A stretch of DNA of 64,000 nt, from the NCBI GenBank assembly GCA_045639905.1, contig JAZUDZ010000026.1, positions 1 through 64,000 of the forward strand, written 5' to 3'. The DNA comes from RGIG426 sp045639905 (GTDB taxonomy: Bacteria > Bacillota > Clostridia > Oscillospirales > Acutalibacteraceae). The position numbers were made by a program, and so were the translations under genes. Below, piece after piece: positions 46,466-54,899 of the stretch. The notes beneath the pieces were generated by a model. The model worked only from the letters and a program-made list of their open reading frames with translations, made no database searches and was not told the DNA's origin. Position 1 is the first letter of the stretch. Each line of letters begins with the position of its first letter.

Positions 46466-46926
46466 CAGAACATGAGAAAAAAGCCAGAGATTTATTCTTA
46501 AGCGGAGCAAATTGCTCTCAGGCCGTTGCGGGGGCTTTTGAAGATCTTGTGGATTTGGATTTGAATACGCTATATAAAGTTTCGTCGTCTTTTGGTGGTG
46601 GAATGGGACGCCTTCGTGAGGTTTGCGGAGCTGTGTCCGGTATGCAATTGATTCTCGGACTATTGGAGGGTTACAGCGATTTTGGTGATAAATCGCTTAA
46701 AACCAAACACTACTCAAAAGTACAAAATTTAGCACATGATTTTGAAAAAATACATGGTTCTATCGTTTGTAAAAATATTTTGAATCTGAAGGGTCCGGAT
46801 ATTCCCGAACCATCCGAACGAACACCGGAGTTTTATCAAACACGTCCGTGTCTCCGCTGTGTTTGTGATGCTGCCAGAATATTGGACGAATATTTGGAAA
46901 GGAATGTGAAATCAAATGAAGATTAA
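46462..46926 (+). CDS. C_GCAxxG_C_C family putative redox protein
   Basis: The 154-residue protein matches the small family named after its cysteine pattern. Visible are NCSQAV (Cys14), the FGGGMGRLREVCGAVSGM segment (Cys near 55), KNILNLKG with Cys near 101, and RPCLRCVCDAARIL near the C-terminus. Family members are thought to bind a metal or cluster; no reaction is established. It overlaps mrp by 4 bases and the nuclease gene by 11 bases. Co-translation with an Fe-S carrier suggests it may receive a cluster, which is inference. Confidence 0.87.
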   Translation: MTEHEKKARDLFLSGANCSQAVAGAFEDLVDLDLNTLYKVSSSFGGGMGRLREVCGAVSGMQLILGLLEGYSDFGDKSLKTKHYSKVQNLAHDFEKIHGSIVCKNILNLKGPDIPEPSERTPEFYQTRPCLRCVCDAARILDEYLERNVKSNED

Positions 46927-48520
46927 TTTCATTGGTGCCTGTCATGAAGTTACGGGTTCTATGACGCTGCTGGAAGCGGCTGGACTTAAAATATTGGTCG
47001 ACTGCGGTATGGAACAGGGAAGAGATATTTATGAGAATTCGGTTCTTCCGATTGCTCCTGGGGAACTGGATTGTATATTACTTACGCATGCTCATATTGA
47101 CCACTCCGGTCGTTTGCCGGTTATGACAGCGAATGGTTATAACGGGCCGATATATTCTACCGGTGCTACCGCAAAGCTTTGCAACATTATGTTGATGGAT
47201 TCCGCTCATATTCAGGAATCCGATGCTGAATGGAAAAACAGAAAAGCAAAGCGGTCCGGTAAAGAATTGTATGTTCCGATGTACACACTCGAAGATGCAC
47301 AGCATTGTTTGTCACAGTTTAAGCCTTGCGAATATAACGAAGTCATTACGGTTTCAGATTCTGTTTCCGTTCGTTTTTTGGATGCAGGTCATTTGCTCGG
47401 TTCTGCTAGTATCGAGATTACGGTTACCGAAAATGGTGAAACAAAAGTGGTTCTTTTTTCCGGCGATGTTGGTAATATTGACCGTCCGTTGATTCGGGAC
47501 CCTCAAAAACCGGAAAAAGCAGATTATGTAATTGTGGAGTCTACATACGGGGACCGTATTCACGGCGAGAGACCGGATTATGTTTCCCAGCTTGTTCGTA
47601 TTTTGCAAGAAACTTTTGATAAGGGTGGAAACGTCGTGATTCCGTCCTTTGCTGTGGGGCGTACTCAGGAACTTCTTTATTTGATTCGCGAGATTAAAGA
47701 ACAAAAATTAATTTCCGGTCATGACCGCTTTCCGGTATTTGTTGATAGTCCTCTTGCTGTTGAAGCAACTTCTATTTATAGTGGTGATTTAAATAACTAT
47801 TATGATGAAGAAACACTGAAATTACTTGCCCTTGGCATTGAACCGATTAAATTCCAGGATTTACGTGTATCAATTACCAGCGATGAGTCTAAGGCTATTA
47901 ATGAGGACAAAGAGCCGAAGGTTATTTTATCTGCTTCGGGAATGTGTGATGCCGGACGTATCCGTCATCATTTAAAACATAATTTGTGGAGAAAAGACAG
48001 TACCATTCTTTTTGTCGGATATCAAACAGAAGGTACGCTTGGACGTATTTTGCTGGATGGCACTGACCGGGTTAAACTGTTTGGCGAAGAAGTTATTGTG
48101 AATGCAACCATCGAGCAGATGGATGGTATCAGTGGTCATGCTGACCGAGATATGCTTCTCGGATGGGTCGGGAATATCTCTCCCCGTCCGAAAACAGTAT
48201 TTGTTAACCACGGCCAGGATACGGTTACTGATGTCTTTGCGGATAAGATTAAGGAGTCTTTCGGTATACAGGCAATTGCTCCATATTCCGGTAGTCGTTA
48301 TGAACTGGGTGAAATGCCGGTATGTCTTGAGAAGGGAAATATGACTCGACTTGAGAAATCTGTTCAAACGGACAAGAAGACAAATTCCGTTTTGGAGCGT
48401 CTCCGTAATGCCGGTCGTCGTCTTTGTGCCGTTATTGAAAGAAACAAAGAATGTTCCAATAAAGATTTGGCTAAATTTGCCGATCAAGTCACACAGCTTT
48501 GTGACAAATGGGACCGTTAA
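46916..48520 (+). CDS. beta-CASP metallo-beta-lactamase fold ribonuclease
   Basis: The 534-residue protein is of the CPSF/Ysh1-like beta-CASP family, zinc enzymes that usually cut RNA. The metal motifs are THAHIDHSGRLP (motif 2), DAGHLLGSASIEI (motif 3) and FSGDVGNIDRPL (motif 4), with the beta-CASP and RMMBL parts later (VILSASGMCDAGRIRHHLKHN, ISGHADRDMLLGW, VNHGQDTV). The last 60 residues are basic. The start follows GGAAAGG. The substrate is unknown; a role in mRNA or rRNA processing is likely. Confidence 0.9.
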   Translation: MKINFIGACHEVTGSMTLLEAAGLKILVDCGMEQGRDIYENSVLPIAPGELDCILLTHAHIDHSGRLPVMTANGYNGPIYSTGATAKLCNIMLMDSAHIQESDAEWKNRKAKRSGKELYVPMYTLEDAQHCLSQFKPCEYNEVITVSDSVSVRFLDAGHLLGSASIEITVTENGETKVVLFSGDVGNIDRPLIRDPQKPEKADYVIVESTYGDRIHGERPDYVSQLVRILQETFDKGGNVVIPSFAVGRTQELLYLIREIKEQKLISGHDRFPVFVDSPLAVEATSIYSGDLNNYYDEETLKLLALGIEPIKFQDLRVSITSDESKAINEDKEPKVILSASGMCDAGRIRHHLKHNLWRKDSTILFVGYQTEGTLGRILLDGTDRVKLFGEEVIVNATIEQMDGISGHADRDMLLGWVGNISPRPKTVFVNHGQDTVTDVFADKIKESFGIQAIAPYSGSRYELGEMPVCLEKGNMTRLEKSVQTDKKTNSVLERLRNAGRRLCAVIERNKECSNKDLAKFADQVTQLCDKWDR

Positions 48521-48538
48521 GGGAGTTGTTGATTTGTA

Positions 48539-49462
48539 ATGATGAATACAGAATATATCAGTACGTGCATTCGGAATGACGAGGAATTATTTATCCGTCG
48601 AAGCGAGGATAAATATCATGCACAAATCTATAAAATTGCGGAAGCGATTATTAAGAATCGAGAAGAGCGTCCTATTGTTTTACTTTCTGGACCCTCCGGC
48701 TCGGGAAAAACCACGTCGGCATATTGGCTTGAAAAGTATATGGACGGTTGTGGAGTTGAAACAACGACCATATCCATGGATAATTATTTTAAGACACTGT
48801 CTGAAGAAGAATTCCGTTTGGCCGATGAAGGAAAGCTCGATCTGGAATCTCCTGACCGTGTAGATAATGACCTTTTCAATGAGCACATGGAAAAACTCTT
48901 TAACTGTGAACCGATAGAACTTCCGACGTTTGATTTTCCAAATCATAAACGTTCTGATGTTACAATTCCGCTTCACAGAAAAGAAAATGAGATCATTATT
49001 GTTGAAGGCATTCATGCATTGAACCCGGCTGTCACGGGAGACAGCGATGATTTTGCTTCTCGTTTGTATGTCAGTGTTCGGACTCGTATTCAAAACTCGA
49101 ATGGAGAGTCTTTACATCCGAAATATGTGCGTGTTTTGCGTCGTATGCTTCGTGATAAAATACATAGAGCCAGAGATCCGAAAATCACTTTGGAAATGTT
49201 TGATAGTGTGCAACGTGGGGAAGACTTGTATATTATGCCTTATAAGTCCCGTGCTACATATTCGATTGACTCTTTCCATGATTATGAAGTAAGCGCTTAC
49301 AAAGATATACTTCTTGAGAATGTCAGAGAACTTAAGGAGCAATATCCTTATTTAAAACCGGTTGAGGTTATATTTGAAGAATTGGAATCTATCCCGACCG
49401 ACCATGTTCCGGCAGATTCCTTAATGAGAGAATTTGTTGGAGGCAGTATTTTCCATTATTAA
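48539..49462 (+). CDS. uridine kinase-like P-loop nucleoside kinase
   Basis: The 307-residue protein belongs to the phosphoribulokinase/uridine kinase family. The P-loop is LSGPSGSGKTTSAYWL near 44, followed by TISMDNYFKTLSEEE, SPDRVDNDLFNEHMEKL, PTFDFPNHKR, IIVEGIHALNP and VRVLRRMLRDKIHRARDP. These fit uridine kinases of Clostridia, which often have an N-terminal extension; here about 35 residues precede the P-loop. The ribosome site (GGGAG) is 14 bases upstream, somewhat far. Substrate specificity is not certain. Confidence 0.82.
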   Translation: MMNTEYISTCIRNDEELFIRRSEDKYHAQIYKIAEAIIKNREERPIVLLSGPSGSGKTTSAYWLEKYMDGCGVETTTISMDNYFKTLSEEEFRLADEGKLDLESPDRVDNDLFNEHMEKLFNCEPIELPTFDFPNHKRSDVTIPLHRKENEIIIVEGIHALNPAVTGDSDDFASRLYVSVRTRIQNSNGESLHPKYVRVLRRMLRDKIHRARDPKITLEMFDSVQRGEDLYIMPYKSRATYSIDSFHDYEVSAYKDILLENVRELKEQYPYLKPVEVIFEELESIPTDHVPADSLMREFVGGSIFHY

Positions 49463-49474
49463 GGAGAGAGTCTC

Positions 49475-50674
49475 TTGCCGAACAACATCAAAAAAAGAGA
49501 TATAGATAAAGTTCCTGATTTGGAAGCAACCAATCGGGACTTTTGTCTGTATGCAAAAAAATGCGGCGGGTGTCAGCTGCAAAATATGGACTACGAGAGA
49601 CAGCTGGCCTATAAACAAAGCTTGGTAGTTCGTTACGTTGGCAAGTATGGAAAAGTTCGTCCGATTATTGGTATGGAGAATCCTTTTCATTATCGGAATA
49701 AGGTCCAAGCTGCTTTCGGGCTTACAAGAGGTGGCCGTATTGTATCCGGTGTTTATCAGTCAAGCAGTCATCGTATAGTGAATGTGGATTCATGCATGAT
49801 TGAAAATGAAATTGCTGACAGGATAATTGTCGATATTCGCAAGATGTTACCGGATTTTGGTATCGTTCCTTTTAATGAGGACAGCCGAAAAGGGTTTTTA
49901 CGTCATGTTTTAGTAAAAACGGGCTTTTCCACGGGAGAAATTATGGTGGTTCTTGTTGGCGCCACCAATATCTTTCCTGCTAAAAACAAGTTTAAAGAAG
50001 CCTTGCTAAAAAAGCATCCTGAAATCACGACGATTGTATTTAATGTCAATCCGAGAAATACCAGCATGCTATTAGGCGATAGAGAAGAAGTCTTGTTTGG
50101 TTCGGGTTATATTGAAGATATTTTGTGCGGTTGTCGTTTCCGTATTTCTGCGAAATCCTTTTATCAAATTAATCCGGTCCAAACTGAGAAATTGTACTCG
50201 CTGGCTATTGATTTTGCCAATCTGAAAAAAACGGACCGTGTTCTTGATGCTTATTGTGGCGTTGGAACCATTGGACTGATTGCATCCGGTCATTGTGGTG
50301 AAGTTCTTGGCGTTGAAATCAACCCGGACGCTGTAAAAGACGCCATCCAAAATGCTAAAATCAATCAAATTAATAATGCCTATTTTATTGCTGACGATGC
50401 CGGCAAAATGATGGTTGAACTGCAAAAGAATCATGAACATATTGATGTGGTTTTGATGGACCCGCCAAGAGCGGGGAGCAGTAAGCCGTTCTTATCGTCT
50501 TTATGTTTGCTGCAGCCTGACAAGGTAGTATATGTTTCTTGCAATCCGGAAACACTTGGTAGAGATTTATACTTTTTAACAAGAAATGGATATAAGGTCA
50601 ATCGTATTCAGCCGGTTGATATGTTTCCATATACCAGCCATGTGGAGACGGTATGCTTGATATCAAAAGTGTGA
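49475..50674 (+). CDS. rlmD: 23S rRNA (uracil-5-)-methyltransferase, RlmD/RlmCD type
   Basis: The enzyme methylates C5 of uridines in 23S rRNA using SAM. Cys24, Cys30 and Cys33 (C-x5-C-x2-C) are ligands of the Fe-S cluster of RlmD. The SAM domain has LDAYCGVGTIGLIA and MDPPRAGSSKPFL, and the catalytic cysteine is in VSCNPETLGRDL. There is no N-terminal TRAM domain, so the protein is shorter (399 residues) than many homologues. The start is TTG at 49475, with AAGGAG 8 bases upstream. The C-terminus reads PVDMFPYTSHVETVCLISKV; a second, decayed copy of this end lies at 51097-51183. Confidence 0.93.
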   Translation: MPNNIKKRDIDKVPDLEATNRDFCLYAKKCGGCQLQNMDYERQLAYKQSLVVRYVGKYGKVRPIIGMENPFHYRNKVQAAFGLTRGGRIVSGVYQSSSHRIVNVDSCMIENEIADRIIVDIRKMLPDFGIVPFNEDSRKGFLRHVLVKTGFSTGEIMVVLVGATNIFPAKNKFKEALLKKHPEITTIVFNVNPRNTSMLLGDREEVLFGSGYIEDILCGCRFRISAKSFYQINPVQTEKLYSLAIDFANLKKTDRVLDAYCGVGTIGLIASGHCGEVLGVEINPDAVKDAIQNAKINQINNAYFIADDAGKMMVELQKNHEHIDVVLMDPPRAGSSKPFLSSLCLLQPDKVVYVSCNPETLGRDLYFLTRNGYKVNRIQPVDMFPYTSHVETVCLISKV

Positions 50675-50699
50675 GCAAAAGGAAGATGGGAGGATTAAT

Positions 50700-51053
50700 A
50701 TGAAAGAAATAATCAAATTAGCTGAAGCAGGTGAACCGTGGGCAATGTATGAATATGCAAATTATCTTCGCTCGGTCGAAGGTAAGTGGGATACTGCTTT
50801 AGGATGGCTTGAAAAAGCTGCAGATCTTGGATATGATGTAGCTCAATTTGAGGTGGGGTGTACTTATAAATATGGGTGGCATGTTAAAAAAGATTATGAG
50901 AAAGCAGTATATTATTTTAATCTAGCAATAGGACAAGGTAATAAATCAGCTATGTTTGAATTAGGTGGTTTATATGAATTGGGTTTTGGTGTTGAGCAAA
51001 ATATGGAGAAAGCAAAAGAATTATATCAAAAATATAAAGCAGACGTAGATTGA
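50700..51053 (+). CDS. Sel1-repeat protein
   Basis: The 117-residue protein consists of three Sel1-like helical repeats of about 36 residues (KLAEAGEPWAMYEYANYL, LEKAADLGYDVAQFEVGCTYKYG, FNLAIGQGNKSAMFELGGLYELG). Such repeats bind other proteins. It starts 25 bases after rlmD with GGGAGG upstream. It is more A/T-rich than its left neighbours and splits the intact rlmD gene from a decayed second 3' end, so it may have been inserted. Its partner is unknown. Confidence 0.8.
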   Translation: MKEIIKLAEAGEPWAMYEYANYLRSVEGKWDTALGWLEKAADLGYDVAQFEVGCTYKYGWHVKKDYEKAVYYFNLAIGQGNKSAMFELGGLYELGFGVEQNMEKAKELYQKYKADVD

Positions 51054-51096
51054 TTTTTAATGTTCATTTGATGATGATATGTTATCTCCTACATAA

Positions 51097-51183
51097 GGGG
51101 TAGATATGTTCCAGTGTTGTGTCGAGATTCACGGCATTGTCCCACCCCATGTGGAGACAGTTGTTTTGGTGTCACGCAGTTAG
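51097..51183 (+). pseudogene. relic of the 3' end of an rlmD-like gene
   Basis: An open stretch of 28 codons after a TAA has no start of its own. It reads GVDMFQ...PPHVETVVLVSRS and then TAG. This matches the C-terminal end of the RlmD family (VDMFP-x-TSHVETV in the intact copy 0.5 kb upstream), with about ten unrelated residues between the two matching parts. I read it as the last piece of a lost paralogue or a duplicated gene end. The match is short, so the call rests on pattern. Confidence 0.55.
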
Positions 51184-51200
51184 GAATAATGTGAATATCT

Positions 51201-51704
51201 ATGAAAAACATGATAACTGGCATTAGAATCGGATGTGCTTTGCTATTGCTTTTCTTCCCAACATTTTCTGTTGCGTTTTATATACTGTACATCGTTGGAG
51301 GTCTCAGTGATGTTTTTGACGGTATAGTCGCAAGACATTTTGACGGTGAGACAGAATTTGGGGCAAAATTTGATTCTATTGCCGATATAATTTTTGTAGG
51401 AATTGTTTTGATTAAAATCTTGAATACAGTTTCTATTCCGATGGGGATTATTCTCTGGATTGTTACTATTGGATTGATTAAGTGTATCAACATTGTTGTT
51501 GGATTGATTTTTAGGAAAACCTTTGTTTCAGAACATACATTATTGAATAAAATATGTGGAATTATGGTGTTTGCGTTTCCTTTATATATTGACCGGTTCC
51601 CTGGGTGGATAGAGCTGTTGCTATTCATTTTGACTTGTCTAATGGCAACAGTCGCATCCATACAAGAGGGCTATTTAATCCTTTGCGAAAGCGAACACAA
51701 TTGA
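51201..51704 (+). CDS. CDP-alcohol phosphatidyltransferase family protein
   Basis: The 167-residue membrane protein has the full family motif D-x2-D-G-x2-A-R-x8-G-x3-D-x3-D in LSDVFDGIVARHFD...FGAKFDSIAD (residues about 36-60) and about five membrane segments. It should transfer a phosphatidyl group from CDP-diacylglycerol to an alcohol acceptor, which cannot be named. It is shorter than PgsA and less like it, so it is probably not a second PgsA. No clear ribosome site stands before the ATG. It is followed by a terminator. Confidence 0.82.
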   Translation: MKNMITGIRIGCALLLLFFPTFSVAFYILYIVGGLSDVFDGIVARHFDGETEFGAKFDSIADIIFVGIVLIKILNTVSIPMGIILWIVTIGLIKCINIVVGLIFRKTFVSEHTLLNKICGIMVFAFPLYIDRFPGWIELLLFILTCLMATVASIQEGYLILCESEHN

Positions 51705-51730
51705 ACCACTACTATAATAGTGGTTTATTT
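51704..51730 (+). terminator. terminator after the CDP-alcohol transferase gene
   Basis: An 8-bp perfect stem (51704-51711 with 51718-51725) starts in the stop codon and is followed by T-rich sequence. Confidence 0.75.
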
Positions 51731-51823
51731 GAATGGTTAATTTGGTCTTTGACCTTATTAAATATTTTATTTTAGGAGAGTGCTTTTTGAACAAGTACGA
51801 AAAAACGGTGATTGTTGCATAAC

Positions 51824-51892
51824 CGGGAGGTTTGCAGACAATTACACAAACCTCCCGCAGAAATGCATTTGAGTTGACAAATTTCAGGAGGT
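51824..51892 (+). promoter_or_regulatory. leader hairpin that can compete for a ribosome site
   Basis: A perfect 11-bp stem, CGGGAGGTTTG (51824-51834) with CAAACCTCCCG (51847-51857), lies 42 bases before the GNAT start. It has no T run. Its 3' arm contains ACCTCC, which is also complementary to the GGAGGT ribosome site of the GNAT gene (51887-51892). So the arm can pair either with the upstream half or with the ribosome site. A regulatory switch is possible but not shown. Confidence 0.4.
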
Positions 51893-51898
51893 AAAAAA

Positions 51899-52525
51899 AT
51901 GAATAAAAACAACATAATCATTCGTTTAGAAAAGAAAGAAGAATACCGACAGGTTGAGTCACTTGTTAGAGAGAGCTTTTGGAATGTATATCGTCCCGGC
52001 TGTTTAGAGCACTACGTGTTAAATCAGCTTCGGAATGATGAGGCATTTGTGAAAGAACTTGATTTCGTGATGGAGTTAAATGGACAGCTGGTTGGGCAGA
52101 ATATGTTTATGAAGGCTGAGATTAATGCTGACAATGGCTCTATTATTCCTATCTTAACAATGGGCCCGATTTGTATTATTCCTGAGTTAAAACGTCACGG
52201 CTTTGGAAAACGATTACTTGATTATTCGTTGGAAAAAGCTACAGGGTTAGGGTATGGTGCTGTTTGTTTCGAAGGAAATATCAAATTCTACGGTAATAGC
52301 GGTTTTGGTTATGCCAGTGATTTCGGAATTCGGTATAAAGGACTTCCGGAAGGTGAAGACGCATCGTTCTTCTTGTGTAAGGAATTAACACCCGGGTATC
52401 TTGACGGGATTTCCGGCGAATATGCAACGCCAAAAGGCTATTTTGTGGATGTTGATGAGGTGGAAGAATTTGACAAATTATTTTCACCCAAACAAAAATT
52501 AATTCTCCCCACACAGTTATTCTAA
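51899..52525 (+). CDS. GNAT family N-acetyltransferase
   Basis: The 208-residue protein has the GNAT fold: RLEKKEEYRQVESLVRESFWNVYRPG at the N-terminus, LVGQNMFMKAEI, the acetyl-CoA loop PELKRHGFGKRLLDYSLEKA, and GAVCFEGNIKFYGNSGFGYASDFGIRY. The group is close to the YhbS-like acetyltransferases. The substrate is unknown. AGGAGG lies 7 bases before the ATG, below the hairpin described above. It stands alone between terminator-like hairpins. Confidence 0.88.
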   Translation: MNKNNIIIRLEKKEEYRQVESLVRESFWNVYRPGCLEHYVLNQLRNDEAFVKELDFVMELNGQLVGQNMFMKAEINADNGSIIPILTMGPICIIPELKRHGFGKRLLDYSLEKATGLGYGAVCFEGNIKFYGNSGFGYASDFGIRYKGLPEGEDASFFLCKELTPGYLDGISGEYATPKGYFVDVDEVEEFDKLFSPKQKLILPTQLF

Positions 52526-52551
52526 ATGAATTGATAACCATCTAGGTTGAT

Positions 52552-52578
52552 AGCGGAGATTCTATATGTTTCTCCGCT
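52552..52578 (+). terminator. hairpin after the GNAT gene, possible terminator
   Basis: An 8-bp perfect stem (52552-52559 with 52571-52578) with an 11-base loop lies between two acetyltransferase genes. It has no T run. Confidence 0.45.
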
Positions 52579-52634
52579 TGAAACCGAATCGGTGAATACA
52601 TCATTTAATATATGAATGAATCTTGGAGAAGTCG

Positions 52635-53117
52635 ATGCAACTTAGAAATATACAAAATTCGGACGATAAGATTCTATTTGATATCGTTCGTCATAATTTG
52701 AAAATTCATGACTTGGATATTCCGGGAACTGTATATTTTGATCCTGAACTGAAATGCCTGAGTTCTTTTTATTTAGCTGATCCGTTCAAAAGGAAATACT
52801 GGGTTTTGGAAAAAGATGGAGAAGTGCTTGGAGGCATTGGCCTTGCGGAATACGATCAAATTGATGATTGCTGTGAAATACAGAAGTTATATTTGATTGA
52901 CCGGGTTAAAGGGCAGGGCTTTGGGAAATTGCTTGTTCAAGAAATTGAAAAAACAGCGAAGGAACTCGGATATAAAAGAATCTATGTGGAAACACATACG
53001 AATCTCGATATAGCAATAAAACTATATAAGAAAATGGGTTATACACCAATTGATAAACCGAAAACGGTAGTACATAGTGCGATGAACTGTTTTTTGCTTA
53101 AAGATTTAAATGTATAG
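52635..53117 (+). CDS. GNAT family N-acetyltransferase
   Basis: This 160-residue acetyltransferase shows KDGEVLGGIGLAEYD, EIQKLYLIDRVKGQGFGKLLVQEIEKTAKELGYKRIYVETHTNLDIAIKLYKKMGYTPI, with the acetyl-CoA loop RVKGQGFGK near 97. The late segment is typical of MarR-linked and amino-acid-type GNATs, but the substrate is unknown. I use ATG 52635, with GGAG 6 bases upstream, and not the TTG at 52623. It ends in the first codons of the frame before the ABC transporter. Confidence 0.88.
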   Translation: MQLRNIQNSDDKILFDIVRHNLKIHDLDIPGTVYFDPELKCLSSFYLADPFKRKYWVLEKDGEVLGGIGLAEYDQIDDCCEIQKLYLIDRVKGQGFGKLLVQEIEKTAKELGYKRIYVETHTNLDIAIKLYKKMGYTPIDKPKTVVHSAMNCFLLKDLNV

Positions 53118-53133
53118 GACTAGAGGCGTGAAC

Positions 53134-54882
53134 ATGCAAACAAATAAAAAGCAAAACAATTTAAAAAAGATGGTCAGCTACTATAAGCCTCATATGGGAC
53201 TTTTTTTAGCCGATATGTTATTTGCAACAGTTTCCGCTGCCGTTGCTTTAACCATTCCTTTGATTGTTCGATATGTCACATCTACCTTAATCTATAAAGA
53301 TACAAATCAGATTATTAAAGAAATCATTGGAATTGTTATTGCATTTTTCGTGCTACTGGCTATTGATTTTGGCGCAAAGTATTTCATTGGTAACTATGGT
53401 CATGTGATGGGCGCAAAAATTGAGTACACCATGCGACAAGAAATTTTTGACCATATGCAAAAATTATCTTTTTCCTTCTATGATGATGCCAAAGTCGGCC
53501 GGTTGATGAGTCGTATTACAACGGATCTATTTGAAATTACCGAGCTATTACATCATGGTCCGGAAAATATCATTTTATCTTTTTTGAAACTTGTTGGTGC
53601 ATTAATCATCTTGATTAGTATCAACGGCTATTTGGCAATTGCTGCCTTTGCAGTCATTCCTTTTATGTTTTGGTTCGCGTTTGTTTTAAATAAGAAAATG
53701 CGGTCTGCTTTTAGAATAAACAGGGAACGCATTGCGGAAATCAATGGACAAATCGAAGACAATTTATCCGGCATTCGCGTTGTAAAATCTTTTGCTAATG
53801 AAGAAATTGAAAACCAAAAATTCAAATTCGGCAACGATAATTTCCTTGAGTCAAAAAAGAATAACTATCGATATATGGGCATCTTTCAAGCCGGCGTGGC
53901 GGTTTTTACATCCTTGATTCAAGTGTGTATTATTGCCACCGGCGCCATTATGATTGCAAATCAAAAACTTAGCATTAGTGATTTAATTACATTTTTACTG
54001 TATATTGGAGTTTTTACGGAGCCGATTCGTACAATTGTTGATTTCACGGAAATGTTTCAAAATGGATATACCGGTTTTGAGAGATTTCGCGAAATTATGA
54101 ATATTGAGCCGGAAATCATAGACCTTCCGAATGCGGAAACACTTAAAAATGTCAAAGGAAATATTTCATTTTCTGATGTTTCTTTTCGGTATAATGATCG
54201 GTCAAACATTGTTTTAAGTCATGTCAGTTTGGATATAAAAGCAGGTTCCTATACTGCACTTGTTGGAAGTTCGGGTGCGGGAAAAACGACGCTTTGTTCT
54301 CTAATACCGCGGTTTTATGATGTGAATGAAGGTATGGTATCTATCGACGGAGAAGACATTCGCAAATTTACTTTGAAAAGTCTTCGAAATCATATTGGTA
54401 TTGTACAGCAGGATGTCTATTTATTTGCCGGAACTGTGCTTGAAAATATTTTATATGGTCGTCCGGGGGCTACACGTGATGAGGCTATTCAGGCTGCCAA
54501 AGATGCGAATGCACATGAGTTTATTATGTCCCTTCCGGACGGCTATGATACCGATATCGGACAGCGTGGAATCAAACTGTCCGGTGGTCAAAAGCAACGT
54601 TTGTCAATTGCGCGTGTGTTTTTGAAAAATCCGCCCATATTAATTTTTGATGAAGCTACCTCTGCACTAGATAACGAGAGTGAGCATGTTGTTCAAGAGT
54701 CTCTGGAAAAACTGGCGAAGGGAAGAACAACCCTCGTTATTGCCCATCGCTTGACGACAATTCGAAACGCTGAACGTATTTTGGTGTTAACGGAAAATGG
54801 AATTGCGGAAAGTGGTTCTCATGAAGAACTTTTAAAACAAGGCGGAGTTTATGAAAAACTCTACCGGATGTATGAGTATTAA
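53134..54882 (+). CDS. ABC exporter, fused membrane and ATPase domains
   Basis: The 582-residue half-transporter has six membrane segments in residues 15-310 and an ATPase domain with Walker A GSSGAGKTT, Q-loop GIVQQDVYLFAGTVLENILYG, signature LSGGQKQRLSIARVFLKNP, Walker B LIFDEATSALD and switch IAHRLTTI. It resembles MsbA/YfiB-type multidrug or lipid exporters and would work as a homodimer, because no partner gene follows. The ATG at 53134 has GAGG 8 bases upstream; upstream ATG 53110 overlaps the acetyltransferase gene. The substrate is unknown. Confidence 0.9.
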   Translation: MQTNKKQNNLKKMVSYYKPHMGLFLADMLFATVSAAVALTIPLIVRYVTSTLIYKDTNQIIKEIIGIVIAFFVLLAIDFGAKYFIGNYGHVMGAKIEYTMRQEIFDHMQKLSFSFYDDAKVGRLMSRITTDLFEITELLHHGPENIILSFLKLVGALIILISINGYLAIAAFAVIPFMFWFAFVLNKKMRSAFRINRERIAEINGQIEDNLSGIRVVKSFANEEIENQKFKFGNDNFLESKKNNYRYMGIFQAGVAVFTSLIQVCIIATGAIMIANQKLSISDLITFLLYIGVFTEPIRTIVDFTEMFQNGYTGFERFREIMNIEPEIIDLPNAETLKNVKGNISFSDVSFRYNDRSNIVLSHVSLDIKAGSYTALVGSSGAGKTTLCSLIPRFYDVNEGMVSIDGEDIRKFTLKSLRNHIGIVQQDVYLFAGTVLENILYGRPGATRDEAIQAAKDANAHEFIMSLPDGYDTDIGQRGIKLSGGQKQRLSIARVFLKNPPILIFDEATSALDNESEHVVQESLEKLAKGRTTLVIAHRLTTIRNAERILVLTENGIAESGSHEELLKQGGVYEKLYRMYEY

Positions 54883-54899
54883 AGAAAAGGGTTTCTATT

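Noticed and set aside
51201..51704. Second PgsA
   Set aside because: The catalytic motif is shared with all CDP-alcohol transferases; the rest of the protein is shorter and unlike PgsA at 7.2 kb, so only the family is named.
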